Assembly: GCF_028372415.1 (NCBI RefSeq) | Contig: NC_092872.1 | Coordinates: 388,886,853 to 388,950,852, forward strand | Source of the DNA: Notamacropus eugenii | Lineage: Eukaryota; Chordata; Mammalia; Diprotodontia; Macropodidae | Length of the DNA stretch: 64,000 bases | Direction of reading: 5' to 3' | Notes under the pieces: generated by a model | The model's input: only the letters and a program-made list of their open reading frames with translations | Told to the model about the DNA's origin: nothing | The model's database searches: none | In this document: positions 22,830-34,194 of the stretch, one piece after another | How the letters are laid out: every line of letters begins with the position of its first letter | Position numbering within the stretch: position 1 is the stretch's first letter | Made by a program: the position numbers and the translations under genes

Positions 22830-23250
22830 GGATTGTCAGGGAATAAAGCCAACTAGAGCAGAATAGAGTGACTCTTCTCAGAAACAAGATGGAGACCAAC
22901 TTGGACTTTGGTAGATGGAGATCTTGCCCAAGATGAGAAGACACTGTGTAAGTAAGCACTGTGAAGAGGCTTACAGCCCTTTGTAGGACTCAAGGAAACT
23001 ACTGATCATTCATTGGGCACTTTACTTGAGAGTTTCATTGAAGGGAATGTCAGGGAGACTAAATCTCTCCTGGAAAGTCTGGAATACATGCATTATGGGG
23101 TACTGTTTCCTTTCTCTAACTCCTCCCTCTAACTGACCAAGCCTGTCTCTTGCTTAATTCCCACACACTTCTCTCTCACACATTATCTCACCTGGTTATT
23201 CTTTTGTTAAAAGATCTACCTCGATCTCTTCTCCGTTCTAAATGATTAGC
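22830..23250 (+). mobile_element. Possible LTR fragment
   Basis: A purine-rich 'cctgagggggat' immediately before 'tgtcagggaataaagcc' resembles a polypurine tract next to the start of a retroviral LTR. No matching end, TATA box or second LTR was found. Confidence 0.22.
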
Positions 23251-23379
23251 ATATCTTTGCAGAAAACTGGAGAGGTAAAACACCTTAAGATATTTCTTGA
23301 CTGATAGTTTTAAGAAACTAAGGTCCACACAAATTAAGAGATTTGGGGGAAATCATACAGGCAGTAGGTGGTATACCAC

Positions 23380-23578
23380 TTTTTTTAAGTTAAAATTTTT
23401 TTTAAATCAATATCATTTTTGACCCTCCCCCTCCCCTACTCATCAAGTCATCCCTTATAACAAAGAATTAGCAAAAGAGAGAAAAAGCCATTTAGCAAAA
23501 ACCTACCCATTCACAATGTCTAACAGTCTATACAATATCCCACACCCATACACCAAACTCACTTCTCTGGAGTCAAGC
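23380..23578 (-). mobile_element. LINE 3' end (L1-like), same family as 28.4 and 38.7 kb
   Basis: T-rich start, then 'ctcatcaagtcatcccttat', 'aacaaagaattagcaaaaga' and 'caatatcccacacccataca', in antisense. All three copies in the window share this order. Confidence 0.55.
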
Positions 23579-23621
23579 ATAACTAGCAAAATCTGTTTCA
23601 GATTTTGTTCTTTCCATTTAC

Positions 23622-23870
23622 ACTGATGCAGCTAGATGGTGCAGCAAATAGATCACTAGACCTAGAGTCAGGAAGAGCAGAGTTCAAATCTGGCTCCAGA
23701 CGTTTACTAGTGACCCTGGGTAAGTCACTTTCCCCTGTTTACCTCAAATTTCCTCATCTATCAAATGAGCAGGAGAAAGAAATGGCAAACCACTACAGTA
23801 TGTTTGCCAAGAAACCCCCAAATAGGATCACAAAGAATCAAACACGACAGAAAGCACTCAACAATAAAAT
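23622..23870 (+). mobile_element. tRNA-derived SINE with RTE-like tail
   Basis: 'gatgcagctagatggtgcag', 'gagttcaaatctggctccag', 'gtgaccctgggtaagtcact', 'gaaatggcaaaccactacag', 'aatcaaacacgacagaaagc'. A 100-codon frame spans it (23605-23907) and is an artefact. Confidence 0.9.
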
Positions 23871-24189
23871 CATTGTGTATATTGTTCATATAAGTCTTCC
23901 TGAGTAGCATGTTCTTTCAAAAGAAGCTGGGAAATTGGACTCCCTCCTTCCAAAACAATGGGGCAAAAAGATCTCAAGAACTTTCCTGGTTGCGATTTCC
24001 AATGTCCCTCTCCTATCTCCCCCCCTTTCTCCCCCAACCCCTCCTGCAAATTCCATTAAATCTGAAAGTGCTCAAAACATGTCTGTCTGTATAGTTCTGG
24101 GAGACTCCTGCAAGAATGGCTTGTCTTAGAAGATTTCTACTCCCTGTAGATCTGGCCCAGATAGTCCTTCCTACATTACTTACTGCTCA

Positions 24190-24330
24190 GATTCTAGGAA
24201 AAGCTCTAGATTCAGTCAGGAAACCTGAATTCTAGATCTGGTTCTGCCACTAACTTGTGTGTGGCTGCAGCCAAATAATTCATCCTCTGTGGTGTCAGTT
24301 TCTTTTTCTGTAGCCTTAAAGATCACATTG
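24190..24330 (+). mobile_element. CORE-SINE fragment
   Basis: 'gattcagtcaggaaacctga', 'gttctgccactaacttgtgt', 'gtgtcagtttctttttctgt' in sense. The 3' tail is missing or unrecognisable. Confidence 0.5.
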
Positions 24331-24334
24331 TCCA

Positions 24335-25830
24335 TTCTTCCATCTTCTATCTTATGCCCTCTGGACTCTGCCCTCTGCTCGATTACCTGACAAAACCATC
24401 CAAACTGATGTGATAATAGAAACTAATATGTTATTTTGTCACCTTCCTATTCCCATACATTTGCAGATTAACAGGAGTCTTCTGGAAACAGTGCCCACCA
24501 GGAAGTTCTGGGGAGAGCCACACTGTTTAGGGTGTCTCAAATCATGCTGTTTATAGAGAAGTGGCATTTATTGTGAATTTTTGGAGAAAATTATATCAAG
24601 AAAATTATTTTTATGGGAATAACTTTGTGAGATATCCTTGTATCAGAATAATTTAACCCACCTCAATAATGATCCACAAAGTCCACAGCAAACAACACTT
24701 TCTTACAGCATGTAAGTAATTCACCCTTTCCTCTACTCATTGGATCAACCCAGTTAGTTACTCAGCCAAGGCAGATCTGAACTGGTAGCATTTCTGAGAT
24801 ACTCTGGGCCCCGTGGAAATGGCTCTTTTCCCTGGAGTTCTGCCTCAGGATGAGATCAGAATGTGAAATAACAAAACCAACCAGCACCCCAAACTTGGTA
24901 TGTGAGCCCTGAAAGGGACAGGATGTTCTTTGTTAAGGATCTTTGTCTTCTGGGCTTCAAGCAAAATCTCTTTCCTCTGCCCCTTGGGGCTCCGGAATCT
25001 CTCTGGCTAAGTTTAGGGTGGTAGGAGCAGAAGAGGAGGAACAAGGGAACAGGACATTTAATATATTCTTCCCATACCCAGTGCTAGTTAATGGAATTGC
25101 TGTTTAGGGTTGCTGACTACCCTAATGATATTCTAGTCTCTTTTATGATGGATAGAAATGTCCTTCAGAAGTGGTCACAGGGGGCATGTCTGTGTAAATC
25201 GGAAGATAAATAAAGAAATCCCAAGGGATCTGTTTCTTCCCTTCGACTAATTTGAAGGAAGGCAGATGGTACACAATAAGCTGATCTGAATTTACAATAA
25301 AGTCCAAGTTGTTTCACTAAGTGATTCCCATTAAATTTGTATCCCAAATATCAGATGGTCCAGCATGTGAGCAGAAAGGGACTGCTCTGGACCATGGGCG
25401 CACAAGAGGGAGTGGAGCACTCTAACCTTTTGGCATAATCTCCTAGAGAGGAAGAAAATTTAAAGAGGTGCATGAATCCCATAAGAGTTCAGATTATAGA
25501 GTAAGAGGAAATAGTATGGGGAGCAAGGAAGTTATAAAAATTTATACCCTCTGGGAACAGAATAGAATATGGACTTGACCTGTGGTTTCATTATAATGTG
25601 GAACTCCCAGGTGAGGAAACACACTCTACCAGTGCAAGTTGGCACTCCTTTGCTATTTATAGTCTTAGAGAATTACCTAAACAATGACAAGTGAGTTCCT
25701 TGGTCAGGGACACCTGGCTAATATGTGTCAGAGTCAGGTCATCCAAGTCTCCAGTCCAGCTTTCCAAAATGCTGAACCAGAAGTCAGAAGATTGGGGAAG
25801 TTGGAGACTCAAGGCAAATTCTTCCATTCT
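24335..25830. other. No gene seen; unique sequence
   Basis: Open frames of 60-90 codons only, with no family resemblance. The sequence is not obviously repeat-derived. Confidence 0.45.
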
Positions 25831-25834
25831 TTCA

Positions 25835-25946
25835 CTCTTCCTTTCTTTTTTTTCTCCCTTCCTCCCTCCCTCCCTTCCTCTCTCCTTCCCTCCTTCTTTC
25901 CTTTTTTCCTTCCTTCCTTCTTTCCTTCCTTCCCTCCCTCTCTTTT
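25835..25946. repeat. (TTCC)n/(TCCC)n microsatellite
   Basis: About 110 bases of ccttccttcc, ccctccct and tttcctt units. The overlapping Pro/Ser/Phe-rich frames on plus and Lys/Arg/Glu-rich frame on minus are artefacts. Confidence 0.95.
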
Positions 25947-26055
25947 AACAATTTCTTGAAAGTCTACCATGTTCAAGGCATGGCAGTGATATACAGTTGA
26001 ATGGATCCTGCCCCACAGAACTGAGTCTAGTACAATACACATTCTTACAGTCCAT

Positions 26056-26120
26056 ATATATATATATATATGTATGTATGTATGTATATATGTATGTATA
26101 CATATATATGTATATATATC
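26056..26120. repeat. (TA)n/(TATG)n microsatellite
   Basis: tatatata followed by tgtatgtatgta and tatatg units. Confidence 0.92.
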
Positions 26121-26404
26121 TTATTTAAATCATTCAAAATCAAACAAAAAACTCTATCAAGAAATGAAAGAAAAAAACACTCAACACCAAACTCAGGTAT
26201 AGGAAATTTGAGACTCTATAGGACTGAGACTAATTCCTCAACAAATATACCACTGCTGACTTTAGAATGGAAGAAGCTCTAAAGGCATTACATTTGAAAG
26301 CAAAGAGAGAGAAATACACTAGAAAATGGGTAAGAATAGACAACTGTTTATCTGAAGATTGCAGTGGAAATAGCCCTGGAGAAGAAGACCAATTCTAGAC
26401 CAAG

Positions 26405-26580
26405 CTCTATGACTACCTACCTAGTATCCTATAAAACTTCATTTGACAGGTTGGGGAAACTGAGGCCCAGAGGAGAGGATAAAGGACTATCCTATAGTCA
26501 TTCACTGAGCCATTAGCAGAGCTTGATCTAACCTTGAATCAGAAGAGAGTTGAGTTTTCTGACTCCTATGTTCAATGTTC
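26405..26580 (-). mobile_element. CORE-SINE fragment
   Basis: 'ttgacaggttggggaaactg' plus 'aggcccagaggagaggataa' mark the antisense core. 'gttttctgactcctatgttc' marks the head side. The L3-like tail is not visible. Confidence 0.65.
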
Positions 26581-26584
26581 TTTT

Positions 26585-26965
26585 CTCAGAGTCTAAAACC
26601 TTCACTACATGCTGGATATGTGTTGACTTGGGATTTTTTTGGCTCCATCAACTTAGGAAGATGAACAGATTCAGGGAATAAAACCATAAAGGATCAGAGT
26701 AGAGAATCTAAGACTGCTTCCAGCATTTACATTTTATTTTCTAAGTTTTCTTCCAGTTCTAATGTTCCATAATCAACTCTAAGACTTCTTCAAAGGCAAT
26801 CTCGTGAACCCATTGGGACCATAAATCCAGCCTAAGCTCAGCTGTAGAGATGAAAAAATCTAGGGAGGCAAATTCAGGCCTGGACTAATTGCTTCTAGAG
26901 GAAGCTTCTTGCCACTGTCCTTGATTTTCATTTTAATTTTTCCCAAAGATGTAGTAGTAATGATA
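26585..26965. other. No gene seen
   Basis: Unique AT-rich sequence. No frame longer than 60 codons except those running into the TG repeat to the right. Confidence 0.45.
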
Positions 26966-26971
26966 GAAGTG

Positions 26972-26975
26972 TATG

Positions 26976-27020
<45 letters not shown>

Positions 27021-27057
27021 TCGTATGTAAGGGTATGTGTTTGTATGTGTGTGTGTT
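26972..27057. repeat. (TG)n microsatellite
   Basis: Uninterrupted tg from about 26985 to 27018, flanked by tatg and gtgtgtttgtatg variants. Cys/Val and His/Thr frames over it are artefacts. Confidence 0.95.
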
Positions 27058-27059
27058 GG

Positions 27060-27545
27060 GAGGCAGGAGGACTGCCTTTCCCACTCCACAGTGAGATTTT
27101 CCCAGGCCTCCTAGAGACAAGCACTAGTCAAGGGTAATGTGGAAGGCCCATTTCTCATGCTGTAGGCTAACATTCTGGGAGTGGGACCATATGTGCATAA
27201 GAGATGCCCTATGTCTTCAGGATGACTTTTGGGACATGTCAGAACCCTAACAGTTTCATTCCTAAGTCAGTGCCAGGACTTCTTAGGGCCCCCTAAGTAC
27301 CAAGCAGATCTAAGAAAAGAATGCCCTCCTTAATTCGTAAGTCATCCTGCTGAGTCTAGTATTCAAGTTCCCACTGCTAAGGCTGTGTGGGTTCTGAACA
27401 TCTGAGAGTCTGCCTTATACAACTATTCAGGAAGGAAAAAATAGCAGGCTCATAACAAGAAAATAACTGTAGGAGCAAGAGGGCTATATTGAGTAGCAAT
27501 GCTGAGTATTTGGAGTTGCTGAGAGAAATCTTGCTTAAACTGAGA
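27060..27545. other. No gene seen
   Basis: Unique sequence with no recognisable repeat or frame. Confidence 0.45.
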
Positions 27546-27549
27546 ACAA

Positions 27550-27690
27550 ATAACTGAGTTGGACAAATTACCCACATCCTCTCTCTAAGTCTCAGTTTCC
27601 CCATTTGTAAAATAAACATGCTCAGCTAGACAATTTCTGTGTATCTTCTAGCACTACTCTTCCAGGAGTTTAACATTCTATGATTCCAAC
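27550..27690 (+). mobile_element. CORE-SINE 3' part
   Basis: 'agtctcagtttccccatttg' plus 'taaaataaacatg' is the sense CORE. 'ttaacattctatgattcc' is the L3-like end. Confidence 0.6.
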
Positions 27691-27879
27691 CTTCTGTGAT
27701 TCTAAAAATTTTGGAATGGAAGCCAGTGTCGATCTTCTCTTGGGGAGCCATTCCCCTCCTCCCCAATTTCCACTGCTGGGAAAAAGGAATCTCATAACGC
27801 CTGCATTTAAAACCAGGCCATGTCCTTCAGAGCAGGCTTGTGAATCCAACTCAATCCTTTCTCACTTGGTATGGGAGGG

Positions 27880-28200
27880 GGGTGATTTTGCATATTAATT
27901 TGCAATTACTGACACAGCAGACCGCAAAGTCTTCTCCTTTGTCAACACTTGGTCATACAAATGAGGTAATATTGAGTGGGCAATGAATATTTCATTTCCA
28001 CAGTGCCTTGAAATGCCAGTCACCTTAGGCGGGACAAAATTAAAATCAGAAGTGACTCAAGCTACCATCATCTGGTCAAATTTACCAGACTTGCTACATT
28101 TGGGCTCTAATTTGTGAGTAGGTTATTATTTTCAAATATGCTTGTTAAAATGGCAAAATTCTCTTGCAGTTTATAGTAGATACATGCTTCAGTTTTACAT
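27880..28200. promoter_or_regulatory. Candidate conserved noncoding element
   Basis: Repeat-free block with dense AT-core motifs ('catattaatttgcaattact'), an AP-1-like tgactca ('gaagtgactcaagc') and an E-box-like catctg ('catcatctggtc'). No long frame. The composition resembles developmental enhancers, but this is only an impression without an alignment. Confidence 0.25.
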
Positions 28201-28296
28201 CTAGCTATCTTGCAAGGGTCGGGAATGACTAGGTTTTTTATTTAAGAAATTCTTACCATTTGGACCACAGGGATAATCTTAGCCAAAAATGGCATA

Positions 28297-28620
28297 GGAT
28301 CCTAGGTTCAGAGAGCGAAGGGACCTTAAATGTCATTTAGTACAACTTTTTCTTGTTTGAAGATTTTTTTTCTTTTGTTTTTACTTCCCTTTTGTTTTCA
28401 AATATAGAGAGCTGCCCCTTTTCATAAAGTATAAAAAAAAAATAGAAAAGTTCAACAAAACAGGCCAAGACTGAAAGACTGAAAGTATATGCAACATTTC
28501 ACATTCATCGTCCCATACCTCTGTGATGAAGGGAGGGACATTCTTATATTCCTTATTTGAATCTTTCATTTTACAGGTGAAGGTCCTGTAGGTAGCAAGC
28601 AATAGAGCCAGGATTTCTTT
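28297..28620 (-). mobile_element. CORE-SINE with L3-like tail, split by a LINE
   Basis: Left part 28297-28361 reads 'ggatcctaggttcagagagc' and 'gggaccttaaatgtcattta'. Right part 28562-28620 resumes with 'cattttacaggtgaaggtcc' and 'gcaatagagccaggattt'. The two parts join at the matching 10-bp flanks of the inserted LINE. Confidence 0.75.
28362..28551 (-). mobile_element. LINE 3' end (L1-like) inserted in a SINE
   Basis: T-rich start (the poly(A) of a minus-strand copy), 'ccaagactgaaagactgaaa' and 'acattcatcgtcccatacct'. Flanks cttgtttgaa (28352-28361) and cttatttgaa (28552-28561) differ at one base and form a target-site duplication. The copy is severely 5'-truncated. Confidence 0.75.
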
Positions 28621-28624
28621 TCTT

Positions 28625-29085
28625 TGAAGAGATGTAGAAAAATATAATGACTGATTTGAGGTGAGGAAAGAACCTTGGTTTGACCCTGATCACAACTTCT
28701 GCCAAGTCTGTGGTACTGAAAGCTAACTTTGTTCAATTACCTAGGATTTAAAGCAAGTCCCCTAAGGGGCTGACCAAGGTGTCTGAAGGCTATCCTCTAC
28801 CACCACAATCATCCATGTTTCTTGAGGCTAGTTTACATCTTACCCCAGATCCCCAAATCAATAAGTTTATGAGGGGGTGCAGAGCAGGAGGAGAGAGTGT
28901 TTGGTCTGGAGATGAGACAATAGCTCAGATGAGCCCTGTGGTTCTACTCTTGTGATTATAGCAGCTCTGGGTCTTACTCAGTGTAATCACATCTTCATAA
29001 TGCTCACCTATAGACCCAGTGTCATTGAAATCCTTCGGAAAATGATGGAAGATATGCTAGTCAGAAAATGAGAGTCACCATGTTG
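28625..29085. other. No gene seen
   Basis: Unique sequence without repeat signatures or long frames. Confidence 0.45.
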
Positions 29086-29089
29086 TTTC

Positions 29090-29215
29090 AGTATGGTGCA
29101 CTGGCTCAGGAGGACCTGAGTTCAAATCTGGTTTCAGACATTTAACCCTTATTAGCTGTGTGACCCTGGGCAAGTCATTCAACCCACTTACCCAATTGTC
29201 TCACCACTGAGTAGT
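29090..29215 (+). mobile_element. tRNA-derived SINE, truncated
   Basis: 'ctcaggaggacctgagttca', 'aaatctggtttcagacattt', 'tgaccctgggcaagtcattc'. Ends shortly after the core, without the RTE-like tail. Confidence 0.8.
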
Positions 29216-29224
29216 CAGTGGACT

Positions 29225-29580
29225 TCAAATGTACCTTGGCATTCTTTAGTATTGTGCCAAACTAGATCTCTGTTGATTGGTCTCCCATGGCTGAATATCC
29301 TCCTTCCTCATAGATTCTCTTGTTTCTTCCAGGTATAGCTTAGATACCACCTCCTACAGAAAGCCTATCCTGACACCCCCAACCTTTTATTAGCACTGTC
29401 CCTTTCTGAAATAACTTTGTATTATTTTGTATTTACTTGGCATTGTACAGGTGAAGCCTTCCCAATGGAATCTAAGTTCCTCAAGAGCAGAGATAGTTTC
29501 ATTTTGGGTATTTGTGTTCCAAATGTCTAGCACAATATTAATTGCTTATAGTAAACATTTAATAAATGCTTATTAAACAG
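29225..29580 (+). mobile_element. L2 LINE 3' end
   Basis: 'gataccacctcctacagaaa', 'gcctatcctgacacccccaa', 'ctaagttcctcaagagcaga' and 'aacatttaataaatgcttat' in L2 order. Confidence 0.78.
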
Positions 29581-29689
29581 AACTAATTTGAAAATCGGTA
29601 AGCTCCTTTGAGAGTTATTATGGAACATGCATTAGCCAAATCACCGAGTTGAAGCTAAACTTACTTTTTCAGGCTTATTATACATTGTT

Positions 29690-30090
29690 ACTATCTTCAT
29701 GGACTCTTATGGTCCAGTCATTTTGACCTTCCTGCCATTCCTCACATCCACCATTCCATCTCCCACCTCTCTGCCTTTGTCCTTGCTATTATCCCAATGC
29801 CTGGAATGCACTTTCTCCCCATCTCTGCCTCTTAGCTACCCCAATCCTTCCAAGCTCAGCTCAAATGTCAACTCCTACATGAGGCCTTTCCTGATCCTCC
29901 CAAGTAATAGGGTCTCCTCCCTCCAAATTATCTTTTATTTATTTTTGTATATATTCTCTATATACCTGCTCATGTTGCTTCCCCTGATAGCATATAAGCT
30001 CCTTGAGGGCAGGGACTGTTTCCTTTATGTCTTGGGATCCTCCATACCTACTATATAGTATCAGGCACATAGAAGGTTGGTTAATCAGAA
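29690..30090 (+). mobile_element. L2 LINE 3' end
   Basis: 'ctctctgcctttgtccttgc', 'caatgcctggaatgcacttt', 'gaggcctttcctgatcctcc', 'aagctccttgagggcaggga'. A 119-codon frame over it (29699-30058) is LINE-derived. It lies just downstream of another L2 end, so two independent copies sit in tandem. Confidence 0.88.
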
Positions 30091-30094
30091 AGTA

Positions 30095-30275
30095 CCATGT
30101 AGTAGAAAGAACCCTCGATTTGGAATTGGAAACAGGGATAATTGACACATTGTAAACTGCCTTGCCTCACTTTGGAAAAATCATTTTTTCTCTCTTAAGC
30201 TTTGTTTTCTCCTCGTAAAATGAGGGGGTTGGGCTAAATGACATCTAGGGCCCCTTCCAATTCTAAATTCCATCT
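30095..30275 (+). mobile_element. CORE-SINE with L3-like tail
   Basis: 'aagtaccatgtagtagaaag', 'gttttctcctcgtaaaatga', 'ggggttgggctaaatgacat', 'ggccccttccaattctaaat'. Confidence 0.75.
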
Positions 30276-30339
30276 TTCCTCTGAAATGACTGAGTCTATG
30301 TTAGTTGGAAGAAAACGAATATCTACCTCTTCCTACCCA

Positions 30340-31740
30340 GACTCACTAGGAAAATCCAGCTCAGCTATGCAGGTTATCAGATGCAGCTGATGAATGTATT
30401 GTCTGCATGGTCCTTTCCAGACCTTACAAAATTAATCAAGCAGGTTTGTGCATTCCTGAAAATCTGGTATAGCAGAGCATGTTCAGCATACTAAAATATG
30501 CTTTTTGAGAGTTTTTTCAGTCTCTGGAATGTGAAAGTTGGCAGGTGTCTATTTTTTCCATAGCTTCCTTTACATTGGAAACTTGAAGCATATGCAGTTT
30601 GGTGGAATATGCAGTTCTCTATTTGAATAACTCCAGGGGGCGGGGTGACTTTTTTAAGTGCCTAAAAAACCCCATTGGAAAAAACTCAAGCTGTTCCTTA
30701 GAAGATAGTTCTGAGGAAAAGCCCAGCCATGGAGAGAAATGTGAGGGTACACATGCAAATGCCAAGTGAGCATATTTTGGAAAAAGTTCACCAAGTTCAT
30801 CAAGCCTGCTCATCTCCTTTACATGGTATATGTCCAGCTTTCAGGATGGAAAGTCATGTGGTCAGAACTGACTTTGCCTCAGAGCCCTGCAAGGGGGAGG
30901 GAGGGCCAGAGGGGGTTCAAGTCTAACGCCCTCTGGAGACCTTGCATTGCAATCAAAGTGATAAAGCCCCTGATTTGACATCTCTTGCCATTGGCATGGG
31001 CGTTGAGGAGATGCCTTGTCAGGCTCAATGCAAAGGTGAGCCTTAAAAACATCCTGTCTTTCCTAAGACCACTTAACCTCTTAAGAATTGCCAGCAGTGG
31101 GCTAGCAGGCCCCACAATCTGAAGGCAAGTTTTACTGAGAATTCAGTCACTTTCCCAGAGAGACAGAAAGAAAGCCGGGCTTCTTATAGAGCATTTGGTC
31201 AAGGGACTCCCAGCCTGGAGAAACTAGTTTGTGCCTTGGTTCAGAAAAAAGGACTTATGGGTAGCAGTTGTTGTTTTAACTCTTTCATCTTTCAGTGTGT
31301 ATCTTAGGGGAGAATTTCAGTCTCCACTGGAGGATGTTTGGGGTAAAGGATTGCAGGTTAAGAGAGAAAAGCTTCTGCCTCGGTCTAGAATAAACAGGAA
31401 TTGTGTGCTGAATATAGATGGCTAAAATGCATTAACCTTCCTCTGGGTCATTTGAACCCTCCTTAGTTATCATACTGCCCAAAAGGAAACACAAATATTG
31501 AGATTCTAATGTGAGCTGAGTGTCCCCAGTAAAGACAGTATTAGCCCTCAGCAAAATCCTTAAGTAGGCACAGTTTATCTTTCACTCTCCCATCTCACTT
31601 TGGGGAACTCTCCTTTTCTCCTACCAGATGCCTTTACACAGTCTTCTAGATGTCAGCAGCCCCCCTTATTGCACCTTTTTCATATTCTACACCACACTTA
31701 GGACTTTTCCCTTCCTTTCCCCTTTATCCCTACAAGTATT
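30340..31740. other. Repeat-poor unique block, no gene recognised
   Basis: Contains a compact cluster at 30374-30391 (ttatca, cagatg, cagctg) that reads as overlapping GATA and E-box motifs. Several 60-78 codon frames overlap on both strands (30619-31115) without family resemblance. Absence of recognisable repeats over 1.4 kb is unusual here. Confidence 0.4.
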
Positions 31741-31744
31741 GATC

Positions 31745-31905
31745 TATAATCAGAAGACAGTGGCTCAGATCTAACCTCTGATACTTGCTACCTGTGTGAT
31801 CTTAGGAAAATAACTGAATCTTCTTGGACGTCAGTTTCTTCATCTATAAAATGAAGATATTGGCTCAGATTGCTTGTGAGGTCCCTTCCAGCTCTAAATC
31901 ACTGC
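31745..31905 (+). mobile_element. CORE-SINE with L3-like tail
   Basis: 'tacctgtgtgatcttaggaa', 'gtcagtttcttcatctataa', 'gaggtcccttccagctctaa'. Confidence 0.75.
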
Positions 31906-31909
31906 CTAT

Positions 31910-33275
31910 GTCAAATTGAGCCATCCCTACTTCTTATTAGATCCCAAAGCATATCTACATGCTAAAAGGAACCTTCTTGCTAAACCTGACTCAGGCACTG
32001 GACAGAGAGTCAGTAAAACCAGCACTCATCAAAGGATTCTTTTAGACAGACAGTCTACAGTCATTCTAAGACCACGAGTAGTTTCTCTTATTCTTCCAAT
32101 GCCTTATTAAATGGAATGAGATTACTCAGATAAATCCACATCTCCAAGCAATTCATTTTACCCACTACTTCTCCAAGAGCCGCTGAAAAGTGGTAGGGCT
32201 CTCAGAAATCCCTTGGAGGCATGGGAACAAATTGGTAGAAGTTTAGCAGACAGATGACAACTGTCAACATCAGAGTCATTGAAGGGTGATAAAGAACATC
32301 TAGTCACACAGAGGTTCCCAAACATATTTGTCCTACTTCCCCCTTTAAAAAAAATACTCAGTCTCCACCCCACCCCCACCCCCTGCCGAAATCTAATTTC
32401 TTTAACCCTTTAGTAGCTTTTTAAATTGAGTCATTTCAAACTACTAATGCCCACCTGGACTGTTCCAGGTCTCTTCCCTCCCCCCCCCCCCCAAAGGGTG
32501 GTATCTTCCGTTTTGGGAATCTATGAGTGAATGTCCCTCTTTCATGGGCATCTGATGGTCAAGCCCAACACTGAGAACCACCAAATGCTTGGCAGACAGT
32601 CCAGGGAATCTTGAACTCATGGTGTGGCATATTGATCCACTTTTATCCTCTTAATTGAGATGCAGTGATGCAATTACATCCTAATCTCAATATTTTTTTG
32701 GTGCTTCTACTGTGAGTGCACCATGCTGATTATAGGATTCAGGGATAAAGCCATTGACTATTAGCTCTTTCAAATGGTTCCTTAGGTCTTGCTTCTTGGC
32801 AAAAACAAATTTGAGGGCTATTCTTAAAAAAGATCAGGAGTTGCAAAGTTACAGTATGTGTATAATTCCCTCAGCATGCCACATATTTTATTTACATAGT
32901 GAAAACTCACAGTCTGCACAGAGTTTCTTTCTCAGATGAAGCTTTCAAACTTTAGACACCACAAAATCTTAAAATTAAAAACTCTCTCAACTTATCTCTG
33001 TCATTAACAGTTGAGGGAATGTTCTCAGAGTTTTAGATAGCCATGAATTTTTGTGTTATCTACTGCCTTCGTTTTCTGTGTTATGCATGTCTTTGTAAGA
33101 GGTATTTGTGGTCAATGTTCTGAATAGATTAGAAATTGGTTCCAATCAGAGCAAGAACTCAGGAATGATAAGATTGATCTGCATACACTAAGAGCATGGT
33201 ACTCGTCTTTCCATTGATGCCCACAACCTTCCTGGGATCCTGTGGTATAAACTTGATAGGGGTAGATGGTCTCAT
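31910..33275. other. No gene seen; contains a C13 run
   Basis: A homopolymer of 13 C lies at 32480-32492. Other frames are 60-73 codons and unrecognised. Confidence 0.45.
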
Positions 33276-33279
33276 GAGG

Positions 33280-34188
33280 GGGTTTTAGTGGATTGTAAAC
33301 TCAATGGGTGTAACATGGTCATCAAAAAAGGGACTGTGAACTTAGGCTTCAAGGAGAGTGTTTGGAACAAGGAACACTTTGCATAGGTGACACCTTGAGT
33401 ATTGTGCCTAGTTCTGGGTTCTGTGATTTAGAAAGGATATTGACAAGGTAGAGTGAATCTAAAGGAGGGCTAAGGGAACTCAAAACAATGCTAGATGAGG
33501 ATCAGTGGGGAAAATGGAGATATTTAGCATGGAGAAGAGAAAAATGTATGAGGGACACAATAAAGGCAGAGATAACTTTAGAGGTGTAAGATAGAAGAGG
33601 GGCTAGGTTTGTTTTATATGGTCCCTGAGGGCAGAGTGAAAGGCACTTGTGGAAGTAAGTTCACTGCCTCTCCCTCTTCCTCCATTTCTATTTCCTTCCT
33701 TCCTCCATCTCTCTGTCTCTGTCTCTCTCTGTCTCTCTCTGTCTCTGTCTCTCTCTCTCTGTCTCTCTCTCTGTGTCTTTGTCTTTCTATATCTCTCTCT
33801 GTCTCTGTCTCTCCCTTCATTTCTATCTTTCTTCTCTTCCTTTTTTTCTCTTCATTCTTCTCCTCTTCCTTCTCTTCCTCTTTTCCTCCTCTTCCTCTTC
33901 ATTTAGCCCAAAACCTGGCACATCAGTATTTAATCAATGCTTGTTTAATTGAACCGAAGTTAAAGAGAGGAAGATTTAGGATTGATGTGAGAAAAGGTTC
34001 CTAACAATGCTGTCTCAAATCAAAATGAATGGGAGGGAGGGAGCTACCTATCATAATTGGTCTTCCAGTGGAGGAAAGATAACCACATTTCAGAGAAGGT
34101 GTAGACAAGATTTTTAATCAATTCCGTGGTTGGATTAGAAGAACTCTGAGGTCCTTTCCAATTGCAATATTCTATGAAACTTTAAGTT
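33280..34188 (+). mobile_element. CR1/L3 LINE, interrupted
   Basis: Part 1 (33280-33665): 'gttttagtggattgtaaact', 'tgcctagttctgggttctgt', 'aaggatattgacaaggtaga', 'atatttagcatggagaagag'. Part 2 (about 33955-34188): 'ggaagatttaggattgatgt', 'gaactctgaggtcctttcca', 'atattctatgaaac'. The order follows the CR1/L3 3' half. A pyrimidine microsatellite and an L2-like end ('caatgcttgtttaattgaac') separate the parts. Confidence 0.75.
33700..33905. repeat. (TCTCTG)n and TTCC/CTT pyrimidine tract
   Basis: 33705-33815 is a tctctgtctctg array; 33816-33905 continues as looser cttcct units. Leu/Ser/Val frames across it are artefacts. Confidence 0.93.
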
Positions 34189-34194
34189 ACCTAG

